From NCBI GenBank assembly GCA_036491755.1, contig DASXBJ010000026.1:1-25195 (forward strand): 25,195 nt of DNA, read 5' to 3'. Below are positions 8,203 to 14,878 of the stretch, piece after piece; position 1 is the first letter of the stretch; the number at the start of each line of letters is the position of its first letter. The DNA is from DASXBJ01 sp036491755 (lineage in GTDB: Bacteria; Chloroflexota; Dormibacteria; Dormibacterales; Dormibacteraceae). A model generated the notes under the pieces. That model searched no databases, was not told the origin of the DNA, and was given only the letters and a program-made list of their open reading frames with translations. The position numbers and the translations under genes were made by a program.

Positions 8203-8465
8203 TGGCACATAAGAAAGGTGGCGGCTCCTCTCGCAACGGCCGCGACTCCAAGCCCAAGATGCTCGGCGTCAAGAAGTTTGGCGGCGAGGTCGTCGGCGCC
8301 GGCACCATCATCGTGCGGCAGCGCGGGAGCAAGATCGCTCCCGGCCCCGGTGTGGGACTGGGGCGCGACCACACTCTGTTCGCGCTAGTCGCCGGCCAGG
8401 TCCGCTTCGAGCGGGTGGGCAAGGACGGCCGCCGCGTCAGCGTCGCGAAGAACGCCGAAGCCTGA
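8202..8465 (+). CDS. rpmA: 50S ribosomal protein L27
   Basis: L27 reaches toward the peptidyl-transferase centre with its N-terminal tail and helps place tRNA. At 87 residues it has normal length, beginning MAHKKGGGSSRNGRDS, followed by LGVKKFGGEVVGAGTIIVRQRG and the G-VGLGRDHTLFAL core. The N-terminus shows no Firmicutes-type leader that would need Prp cleavage. A strong Shine-Dalgarno AAGGAG (8188-8193) lies within the end of rplU, eight bases before the ATG, so the two genes are translationally coupled. obgE follows at once. Confidence 0.98.
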   Translation: MAHKKGGGSSRNGRDSKPKMLGVKKFGGEVVGAGTIIVRQRGSKIAPGPGVGLGRDHTLFALVAGQVRFERVGKDGRRVSVAKNAEA

Positions 8466-8502
8466 CAGCCGGCGCCAGTTCATCGACACCGCACGCATCC
8501 AC

Positions 8503-9765
8503 GTGCGCGGCGGACATGGCGGCAAGGGATCGGCCTCGTTCCGGCGCGAACCCTTCATCCCCCGCGGCGGACCCGACGGCGGCGACGGTGGGCGCGGCGG
8601 CTCGGTGGTCCTCGAGGCCACCACCAACCAATCGGACCTGTCCCTCTTCAAGCAGCGCTCGCGCTGGCTGGCGGAAGCCGGAGCCAATGGCGCGGGCGGG
8701 CGCAAGACCGGCAAGCGCGGCGCCGACCTGAGCATCAGCGTCCCGGTCGGCACGATCGTGCTCGACCCGGACGGGGCTCTGGTCGCCGACCTCGACACGC
8801 CGGGCGCCACCGCCATGGTCGCGAAGGGCGGCGAGGGGGGAAGGGGCAACGTCCATTTCAAGAGCTCGACGCGCCGGGCGCCGGATTACGCCGAGCCTGG
8901 AACCAAAGGCGAGGAGCTCGACCTCACTCTGGACCTCAAGCTGATCGCCGACGTCGGCCTCGTCGGCGCTCCCAACGCCGGGAAGTCTTCGCTGCTGCGC
9001 GCCCTGACGGCGGCTCAGCCGAAGGTTGCGGATTACCCCTTCACGACGCTCGACCCAGAGCTCGGCGTGGCGCAATCAGACGCGGGCCGGGTGGTCATCG
9101 CGGACATCCCCGGGCTGATCGAGGGAGCGGCCCAGGGTGCGGGATTGGGGCAGCGGTTCCTGCGGCACGTCGAGCGGACCAGGGTGCTTGTTTACGTCCT
9201 CGACGGGTCTGGCCCAGATCCCTGGCAGGATCTCGCCACGGTGCGGCACGAGGTTGAGGCATTCGCGGCCGAGCTCACCGGGCGTCCCTATCTGGTCGCC
9301 GTCAACAAGCTCGATCTCGCAACCACCAAACGTCTCAAGGCCCGGACGAGGCGCTTCAAGGGGTCCTCGCGGACTCTCGGCGGAGCCTCGGAGTCCGTGG
9401 AGTTTAAGGGAATCCTGTTCGTCTCGGCCCTCACCGGCGAGGGGCTGCCCGACCTGATGGCAGCCGTTACCGGCCTCCTCGCGACCGCGCCCGAGCCGCT
9501 CTTGATGGCCAAGCCGCGGCCGATGAAGCTTCCCGTACGGCCCGGGCCCGATCTCGTCGTCGTGCGCGAGCCGTGGGGATACGCGGTGCGCGGCGAGCGG
9601 GTCGAGCGGCTAGTCGAGCGGACCGACCTGGACTCCGAAGGCGCGCTGGCGAGATTCCAGTCCGAGCTCGACCGCATCGGTGTGAACAGTGCCCTGGAGG
9701 CAGCTGAGGTGCAGCCTGGGGACACCGTGCGCATCTCCGGAATCGAGTTCGAGTACCAACCGTGA
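8503..9765 (+). CDS. obgE: GTPase Obg / CgtA
   Basis: Obg is a ribosome-associated GTPase that acts in late 50S assembly and stress control. The glycine-rich Obg fold is present (GGHGGKGSASFRREPFIPRGGPDGGDGGRGG). The G domain carries G1 GAPNAGKSS, G3 DIPGLIEGA and G4 NKLD. A C-terminal OCT domain of about 75 residues follows (DLVVVREPWGYAVRGERVERLV). The first canonical start in frame is GTG 8503, but recognisable Obg sequence (QFIDTARIHV) is encoded just upstream from about 8476, with no in-frame ATG, GTG or TTG back to the stop at 8386. The true start may therefore be a rare codon such as ATC 8482, or there is a sequence error. The stop overlaps the nadD GTG (GTGA). Function is certain; only the start is unclear. 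Confidence 0.96.
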   Translation: MRGGHGGKGSASFRREPFIPRGGPDGGDGGRGGSVVLEATTNQSDLSLFKQRSRWLAEAGANGAGGRKTGKRGADLSISVPVGTIVLDPDGALVADLDTPGATAMVAKGGEGGRGNVHFKSSTRRAPDYAEPGTKGEELDLTLDLKLIADVGLVGAPNAGKSSLLRALTAAQPKVADYPFTTLDPELGVAQSDAGRVVIADIPGLIEGAAQGAGLGQRFLRHVERTRVLVYVLDGSGPDPWQDLATVRHEVEAFAAELTGRPYLVAVNKLDLATTKRLKARTRRFKGSSRTLGGASESVEFKGILFVSALTGEGLPDLMAAVTGLLATAPEPLLMAKPRPMKLPVRPGPDLVVVREPWGYAVRGERVERLVERTDLDSEGALARFQSELDRIGVNSALEAAEVQPGDTVRISGIEFEYQP

Positions 9766-10367
9766 AGGTCGGGGTGCTCGGCGGCACGTTCGACCCGATT
9801 CACCTCGGGCATCTGGCCGCGGCCGATGCGGCGTTGGAATGCGCGGGACTCGACAGGGTTCTGATCATGCCCAGCGCGAGCCCGCCGCACCGCCCCGGCG
9901 CCGTGGCCACCGCTGAGCAGCGCCTGGCGATGTGCCGGCTCGCTGTCGAGGGGCGCGCGGGCCTCGAGGTGTCGGACCTCGAGGTGAGTCGGGGCGGCCG
10001 GTCTTACACGGTCGACACGCTCTCGGAGCTGAAGCGCCTGGCGCCCGGCGACGAGCTGTTCCTGATCCTCGGATGGGACGCCGCCGCCTTGTTCGGCACC
10101 TGGCGCGAGCCGGCGCGGATCCGCGCGCTGTCCTCGATCGTGGTGGTGGGCCGGCCGGGAACGGAGGCTCCGGACGGGGAGCAGCTCGCCCGTGCGGGGC
10201 TTGACCCTGGTCGAGCGGTGCTCTGCCTCCGCCCGACGCCTGACATCTCCGGCAGCGCGCTGCGGCGTGCGATCGCGGCCGGTGAACCGGTGGCCGCCAA
10301 GATGCCGCCGGCCGTGGAGCGGTACATCGCCGCGCACGGCCTGTACAGGGATAATCCGAGGAGTTGA
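9762..10367 (+). CDS. nadD: Nicotinate-nucleotide adenylyltransferase
   Basis: NadD transfers AMP from ATP to nicotinate mononucleotide, giving deamido-NAD in the cytoplasmic NAD pathway. The 201-residue protein opens with the nucleotidyltransferase signature GGTFDPIHLGHL, in which the two His residues bind ATP. It has SPPHRP for substrate binding and ends in the signature ISGSALRRAIAAG, a form of the family's I-S-S-T/S-x-x-R motif. The length is typical. Its GTG start overlaps the obgE stop by four bases and its TGA overlaps the rsfS TTG. The obgE-nadD-rsfS order is common in Gram-positive and related bacteria and supports the call. Confidence 0.96.
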   Translation: MKVGVLGGTFDPIHLGHLAAADAALECAGLDRVLIMPSASPPHRPGAVATAEQRLAMCRLAVEGRAGLEVSDLEVSRGGRSYTVDTLSELKRLAPGDELFLILGWDAAALFGTWREPARIRALSSIVVVGRPGTEAPDGEQLARAGLDPGRAVLCLRPTPDISGSALRRAIAAGEPVAAKMPPAVERYIAAHGLYRDNPRS

Positions 10368-10759
10368 GCGCCACCCGTCCCAAGGGACCGACCCCGCTGC
10401 AGCTGGCGCGGCTGCTGCGAGGCGCCGCGGTCGACAAGAAGGCCTGGGACCCCGTGGTCATCGACGTCCGCGAGCAGACTTCGGTCGCGGACTACTTCGT
10501 GATCTGTGAAGGCGAAACCGACCGCCAGGTGCGCGCGATTGCCGACGGGATGGTCGAGGCCGCCAAGGCCAAGGAGAAAAGACCCATCGGCGTCGACGGG
10601 TACGACGACGCCACCTGGATCCTTTTGGACTTCGACTCGGTGCTCGCGCATGTGTTCCTGCCGGGCGAGCGCTCGTACTACGACCTGGAGAGCCTGTGGG
10701 CGCCGGCGGCCAAACGGCGCAAAGGCAGAGTCGCGGATTCCGCAGAGGTTGCGGACTAG
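10364..10759 (+). CDS. rsfS: Ribosomal silencing factor RsfS (RsfA/Iojap family)
   Basis: RsfS binds L14 on the 50S subunit and blocks subunit joining under nutrient limitation. In these 131 residues the Iojap core is clear: VVIDVREQTSVADYFVICEGETDRQVRAIADGM, then GYDDATWILLDFDSVLAHVFLPGERSYYDLESLW. A charged tail follows (KRRKGRVADSAEVAD). The TTG start at 10364 overlaps the nadD stop (TTGA) with GAGGAG directly before it. The spacing is very short, so initiation is likely coupled to nadD termination. The stop lies only four bases from the stop of the convergent merR-like gene, so the two mRNAs must overlap or share a terminator. Confidence 0.95.
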   Translation: MSATRPKGPTPLQLARLLRGAAVDKKAWDPVVIDVREQTSVADYFVICEGETDRQVRAIADGMVEAAKAKEKRPIGVDGYDDATWILLDFDSVLAHVFLPGERSYYDLESLWAPAAKRRKGRVADSAEVAD

Positions 10760-10763
10760 GCGT

Positions 10764-11117
10764 TTAGATCAGCTGCGCGTAGCGGTCGTACACCTCTCGG
10801 AGATCCGCCGGGGGCTCGACGCGGTGCTTCTTCATCACCTCGAAGAGGTTGAGAATGTGCCGCACGCCGGCCAGCGTCACGCCTTTCTCGCGGGTCAAGT
10901 GCTGGATCACCTGCACCTTGCTGATGTCCCGCTGGGAGTAGCGGCGCCGGTTGGTCGTCGTGCGATGAGGCTCGATGAGGTTCGCATCCTCGTAGAGCAT
11001 CAGCGTCCGAGGGTGCGTCTCCAGGATCTCGGCCGCCACGCTGATCGTGTAGAGCGGCTTGTCCAGGTCGCTGAACGAGGGGTGGGGGCCTCGAGGGCCC
11101 AGCCTGTGGTTCGACAC
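10764..11117 (-). CDS. MerR-family regulator, HspR-like
   Basis: This 117-residue protein has an N-terminal winged-helix MerR domain: YTISVAAEILETHPRTLMLYEDANLIEPHRTTTNRRRYSQRDI, then VQVIQHLTREKGVTLAGVRHILNL. The pattern is close to HspR, the heat-shock repressor that controls dnaK operons in actinobacteria and relatives. No effector-binding domain follows, only a short helix (EVMKKHRVEPPADLREVYDRY). The GTG start at 11117 is one base after the tadC stop, so it is the last gene of cpaB-tadB-tadC-merR. That location suggests autoregulation or control of pilus genes, but chaperone control elsewhere in the genome is equally possible. No HAIR-type operator was recognised in the window. Confidence 0.88.
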   Translation of the reverse strand: MSNHRLGPRGPHPSFSDLDKPLYTISVAAEILETHPRTLMLYEDANLIEPHRTTTNRRRYSQRDISKVQVIQHLTREKGVTLAGVRHILNLFEVMKKHRVEPPADLREVYDRYAQLI

Positions 11118-11118
11118 G

Positions 11119-12003
11119 CTAGTGGATCGTCTTCAGGATCTGGATGATCGCCGGGCCGAGCAGCACGATCCACAGCACTGGGAAGATGCACCCGACCATC
11201 GGGAACACCATTCGCGACGACGCCTGGGCGGCGCGCTCCTGAGCCGTCTGCCGCTGGCGCCGCCGCATCTCGGTGGCCTGGACTCGCAGCAGGCGCGCGA
11301 TGGGCACACCCATCTGGTCCGACTGGACGATGGATTCCACGAGGTGATGGAGGTCAGCCACCCCGGTCGCGTCGGCCATGTGCTCGAGCGCCGCCATGCG
11401 CGGACGGCCCAGGCGGATCTCGCGTAGAACCTTCCCGATCTCGTCGCCGAGCGCGTTGTGGAATCGCTCCGTGATGCTGAGCAGGCCTTCGTCCAGGCTC
11501 ATCCCTGACTCGACCACCAGCGTCAAGAGGTCGGTCGCCTCGGCCAGCGAGCGCTGGATCTGCCGGCGCCTCTGTCCGATGCGCTGCTCGAGCCAGAGGT
11601 TGGGCGCGAAGTAGCCGACCGCGGCGAGCACCAAACCTGAAAGGGGAGCCATGGCGATCACCGGCAGGGGGCCCGGCAGCAGAACGCCGGTGCCCAGGCC
11701 GACGATCGCCAGCAGCGCGGCAAGGCTGTAGCGCACGGCCTGAAAGCCGGCCGGGGTCAGGCTGCCGGGGTCGCCGGCGCGGCTGAGCTTCTGTCGCAGC
11801 CGTCCCGCCGTGCGTGGCGTGAGGCGGGTGGCGAACGGCTGCACCATCGACTCGAGCTGCTTGACAAAGCCTCGCCTGGGCGGCGGAGCCATGAAGCCGC
11901 CATTCGCGGGGGTCGCCGAAGCGCGTACGCGGTCGATGGCGACGAAGTACGAGGCGACGATGATGCCGCAGATCACGCCCGCGGCGAGTGCCACGCCAAC
12001 CAC
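11119..12003 (-). CDS. tadC: Tad pilus inner-membrane platform protein TadC
   Basis: TadC is an inner-membrane platform protein (GspF/T2SF domain) of the Flp/Tad pilus machine, working with TadB and the CpaF ATPase. The 294-residue protein has an N-terminal membrane helix and a central T2SF domain, including RRRQIQRSLAEATDLLTLVVESGMSLDEGLLSI and QSDQMGVPIARLLRVQATEMRRRQR. C-terminal helices follow (MVGCIFPVLWIVLLGPAIIQIL). The GTG start at 12003 lies two bases after the tadB stop. The MRRRQRQTAQERAAQASSRMVFPM segment is typical of TadC. Second paralogous T2SF gene of the operon after tadB. Confidence 0.92.
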   Translation of the reverse strand: MVGVALAAGVICGIIVASYFVAIDRVRASATPANGGFMAPPPRRGFVKQLESMVQPFATRLTPRTAGRLRQKLSRAGDPGSLTPAGFQAVRYSLAALLAIVGLGTGVLLPGPLPVIAMAPLSGLVLAAVGYFAPNLWLEQRIGQRRRQIQRSLAEATDLLTLVVESGMSLDEGLLSITERFHNALGDEIGKVLREIRLGRPRMAALEHMADATGVADLHHLVESIVQSDQMGVPIARLLRVQATEMRRRQRQTAQERAAQASSRMVFPMVGCIFPVLWIVLLGPAIIQILKTIH

Positions 12004-12005
12004 CG

Positions 12006-12950
12006 TCAGCTCTCCAGGGCGGTCATGCGCTGGATGATCACGTTGCCGATGAGGACGAGCAGCGCGGCAATGCCGAGCAGCACGTAGCCGACAAAGGTGC
12101 TGGTCATGGGCGCGAAATAGCCGGGCACGAACACGTAGAGGCCCAGGCCGAGAAGGATGGGCAGGCCGGTGATGATGGTGGCCGACGCCCGGGACTGCGC
12201 GGTCAGCACGCTCATGTCGCGCTTGGTCTGCAGGCGGTCGCGCAGCGTGTCGGAGATCGTGTCCAGGACCTCGGCCAGGTTGCCGCCGACCCGGACGTGG
12301 AGCAGGATCGCGGTCACGATGAACTCCAGGTCAGGGCTGTTGATGCGCAGCAGGAGAGCGCTCAGCGCATCCTCGACCGAGGTGCCAAGCGTGATCTCGG
12401 TCGTGACGCGTTCGAACTCCGTCGACACGGGAGGCTGCGACTTCGCGGCCACAGTCTCCAGCGCGCGATCGATCGCGTATCCCGTCTTCAAGGAGTTCGA
12501 GAGCAGCTGGAGCATGCTGCCGAGCTGGTCGTTGAACAGGTTCTGACGCCGCCTCTGGAGAAATCCGACGATCAGCGGCGGGAGGACGAAGCCGACCAAC
12601 CCTAGGATGATCGGCCCGACCGAGATACCGAATCGGAAGAGACCGGCGAGAGCGCCGAGCGCGATCGCGCCGATCCGGATGAGGAGATATTCGGCCGGCG
12701 TGATGCTGAGCCCGGCGCGGGCCAGATCCTCCGCGAGCGTGGGTTTGCCATCGGCGCTTCGGCGCAGGCTCAGGTTGTCCGCCGCGGGACGCAGGAGGCG
12801 CTCGACGAGCTCGCGAGGCGTGGCGCGCGGCCCGACCATCTCGGCCGGCCGGCTGAGGTGCTCCTTGCGCACCCTGTCGATGCTCCAGAAGAAGACCGCG
12901 ATCGCCGCCGCCATGGGAACAGCGACGATGACTTGCGGCGGGAGGTTCAA
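12006..12950 (-). CDS. tadB: Tad pilus inner-membrane platform protein TadB
   Basis: TadB pairs with TadC in the inner membrane as the pilus assembly platform. The 314-residue protein starts with a membrane helix (VIVAVPMAAAIAVFFW) and has two more helices before the T2SF domain: QLGSMLQLLSNSLKTGYAIDRALETVA, FERVTTEITLGTSVEDALSALL and LLHVRVGGNLAEVLDTISDTLRDR. Two C-terminal helices close it. The TTG start at 12950 is the only in-frame start after the cpaB stop, with AGGAAG immediately before it. The spacing is unusually short, so coupling to cpaB is likely. Followed two bases later by tadC. Confidence 0.92.
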   Translation of the reverse strand: MNLPPQVIVAVPMAAAIAVFFWSIDRVRKEHLSRPAEMVGPRATPRELVERLLRPAADNLSLRRSADGKPTLAEDLARAGLSITPAEYLLIRIGAIALGALAGLFRFGISVGPIILGLVGFVLPPLIVGFLQRRRQNLFNDQLGSMLQLLSNSLKTGYAIDRALETVAAKSQPPVSTEFERVTTEITLGTSVEDALSALLLRINSPDLEFIVTAILLHVRVGGNLAEVLDTISDTLRDRLQTKRDMSVLTAQSRASATIITGLPILLGLGLYVFVPGYFAPMTSTFVGYVLLGIAALLVLIGNVIIQRMTALES

Positions 12951-12963
12951 CTTCCTGGCTGCT

Positions 12964-13731
12964 CTAGAACAGGGACGGGTAGTCGGCCTGGATCAGCTGC
13001 AGGGTCACGCCTTTGGCAGCTGCAGCGGAGGGGCACGTCGGGTCAGGGCTGAGCGCGCCCTGGAGGTAGTCGTGGTAGGACTCGAGTGAGTACTTCAAAG
13101 CCGCGTAGGTCAGAAACCACGTGATGATCTCGGCCTGGCACTCGGTGACCACAACGGTCAGGCTGCTGGCGCTGGTGGTGCCTCCAGCAGTGCTCGCCGC
13201 CGGCCCGACCTTGATCACGTGCAGGTTCGTGAAGATCGTCTTGGCGGCCACCTTCGGTCCAGTCGAGACGGTGGCTATGACCGAGATGTAGTCGTCGGGC
13301 TGGATGTAATCGGCAACACCTTGCTGCTCGCTCGTGGGAATCGTGATCGCGACGTAACCGGACGGGATGGGCAGGTACTCGGATTGTGCGCCGAGGGCCT
13401 GGTTGGTCTTGGCGACGTCGTTGGCCGTCACAGCCTGCCCGTTGCCGATGCCGACCAGCGGGATCGTCCCCGCGACGTCCTGGATCCGCGTGAAGTACAC
13501 CTTCGGGTAGTTGTTCGGAACCGGGATCGATTTCAGGGCCAGGGAGGCTGCGTCGATCGGGATTCGCGGCTGGAGGTCGCGGGTCGTGACCACCACCGTC
13601 ATCTGGGGACTGCTGCCCGCCTGCTGAGCGTTCAGAGCTACGAGCACGAAGGCGACGATCACGAGGAGCGCGAGCAGGATGCCCAGAAGTGTGAACGGCC
13701 TTCGTGACGTAAGGCCGGTCAGATTCCGCAC
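12964..13731 (-). CDS. cpaB: Flp pilus assembly protein CpaB/RcpC
   Basis: CpaB is a periplasmic or cell-envelope protein of Tad systems, anchored by one N-terminal helix. In this 255-residue protein the helix is FTLLGILLALLVIVAFVLVA. A SAF-type domain follows (VVVTTRDLQPRIPIDAASLALKSIPV) and then an RcpC domain (GYVAITIPTSEQQGVADYIQPDDYISVIATV...TIFTNLHVIKVG). The C-terminal part has two Cys residues and no clear motif. The GTG start at 13731 is preceded by TATGAT nine bases upstream, which suggests a leaderless transcript. First gene of the minus-strand tad operon, diverging from the tadE genes with only 29 bases between start codons. Confidence 0.9.
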   Translation of the reverse strand: MRNLTGLTSRRPFTLLGILLALLVIVAFVLVALNAQQAGSSPQMTVVVTTRDLQPRIPIDAASLALKSIPVPNNYPKVYFTRIQDVAGTIPLVGIGNGQAVTANDVAKTNQALGAQSEYLPIPSGYVAITIPTSEQQGVADYIQPDDYISVIATVSTGPKVAAKTIFTNLHVIKVGPAASTAGGTTSASSLTVVVTECQAEIITWFLTYAALKYSLESYHDYLQGALSPDPTCPSAAAAKGVTLQLIQADYPSLF

Positions 13732-13740
13732 AGCCGACCC

Positions 13741-13746
13741 ATCATA
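13741..13746 (-). promoter_or_regulatory. -10 element of cpaB (TATGAT)
   Basis: On the minus strand TATGAT, one mismatch from TATAAT, ends nine bases before the GTG of cpaB. The 29-base gap between cpaB and the divergent tadE-like gene must carry both start regions, so the plus-strand promoter overlaps this element or extends into cpaB. No clear -10 for the plus direction was found. Confidence 0.45.
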
Positions 13747-13760
13747 GGCAACATATCCCG

Positions 13761-14342
13761 GTGGCGATCCCCCTTAACCCGACCCACGAACGCCGCAGGA
13801 CTGGCCAGAGAGGCCAGTCCATGGTCGAGTTCGCGCTCTCGTCCGTCGTGCTCCTGCTGCTGGTTGGCGGGCTGGTCGACATCGGCCGCTCGGTCTTCAT
13901 CAGCGAGGTTCTGTCGAACGCGGCTCGGGAGGGCGCTCGGCACGGTGCCTGGTTCAACGCGGCAAGGCAGACCAACCCGTACCTGGACGACACCCTGATC
14001 AAGTCCGAGGTGGACAGCGAGCTGGCGGCGATCGGGCTGCCGCAGTCCACGCTCAAGAATCCGGGCACGACCTGCCCGTCGACGGCGGACGGCAACGCGT
14101 ATCACAACCCGCCCTATGTGACCTCGGCCTACCCCACGACCGCCAACGCCACCTGGCTTTACATCTGCTACAACAACGCGCCGGGCCTTGATTTCAGCAG
14201 CCCGGCGACCACGCAAGGCCGGCTCGACCTGAACGTGATCGTGCTGTACGAGTACGGTCCCTTGACCCCGATCATCACGACCCAGTTCGGGCTGTTCCGG
14301 CTGGCCGCCAACCAGCACATGACGGTGCAGGGCAACCTGTGA
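13761..14342 (+). CDS. TadE-like pseudopilin
   Basis: This is a 193-residue TadE-family protein, a minor pseudopilin of the Tad pilus that is expected to be cut by a TadV/CpaA-type peptidase. The N-terminus has RGQSMVEFALSSVVLLLLVGGLVDIGRSVF, with the E+5-like Glu inside the hydrophobic helix, followed by NAAREGARHGAW. The outer region carries two Cys residues (TTCPSTADG, LYICYNNAPG) and a segment ANATWLY shared with the next gene, so the two are tandem paralogues. GTG start at 13761; the stop overlaps the next start (GTGA). Confidence 0.88.
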   Translation: MAIPLNPTHERRRTGQRGQSMVEFALSSVVLLLLVGGLVDIGRSVFISEVLSNAAREGARHGAWFNAARQTNPYLDDTLIKSEVDSELAAIGLPQSTLKNPGTTCPSTADGNAYHNPPYVTSAYPTTANATWLYICYNNAPGLDFSSPATTQGRLDLNVIVLYEYGPLTPIITTQFGLFRLAANQHMTVQGNL

Positions 14343-14878
14343 GGCGTCGGGACCGCCAGCGCTCGCAGGCGCTCATCGAGTTCGCTCTGGTCTCGCCCGT
14401 GCTGCTGCTCTTACTGTTCGGCATCGTTGACATCGGTCGCGCGATCTTCTACTACGACACCCTGACCCACGCGGCGCGCGAGGGCGCCCGCGCGGCGGTC
14501 CAGGCTTCCAATCAGCTGCCGCGGAACTCGGACGTGCTGGCTGCCGTCACCTCCCAGCTGGTCGGCGCTCCTGTAACCGAACCCTGTCCGCAGGGCCCCC
14601 TGACCTCGGCCACGCCGCCCGCCAACGCCGCGTGGCTCTACGTGACGGAACCGAGCCCGCCGGCCACCATCGAGACCACCCCACCCCCGAATGCGCCGGG
14701 AGGTGAGGACGCCGCGACCGCCACCGGGTCCTGCAGCGCGGTCAATCCGGCAGGCGGCAATGCGCAGCTCCAGGTGACGCTCCGCTTCAATCTCGTCCTC
14801 ATCACACCCGTGATCGGGCAGGCCACCGCGGACCACATCGTGATCACGGCGGCCGCCATCTTCCGCACCGAGTACTGA
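14339..14878 (+). CDS. Second TadE-like pseudopilin
   Basis: A 179-residue TadE-family protein with SQALIEFALVSPVLLLLLFGIVDIGRAIFYYDTLTHAAREGARAA. It shares the AAREGAR motif, the (A)NAAWLY segment and the topology of its upstream neighbour, consistent with tandem duplication. The exported part has a Pro/Thr-rich stretch (EPSPPATIETTPPPNAPGG) and two Cys residues. The GTG start overlaps the previous stop by four bases, and its TGA shares one base with the following ATG (TGATG). Likely forms a pseudopilin pair with the first TadE-like protein at the base of the pilus. Confidence 0.87.
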   Translation: MRRRDRQRSQALIEFALVSPVLLLLLFGIVDIGRAIFYYDTLTHAAREGARAAVQASNQLPRNSDVLAAVTSQLVGAPVTEPCPQGPLTSATPPANAAWLYVTEPSPPATIETTPPPNAPGGEDAATATGSCSAVNPAGGNAQLQVTLRFNLVLITPVIGQATADHIVITAAAIFRTEY

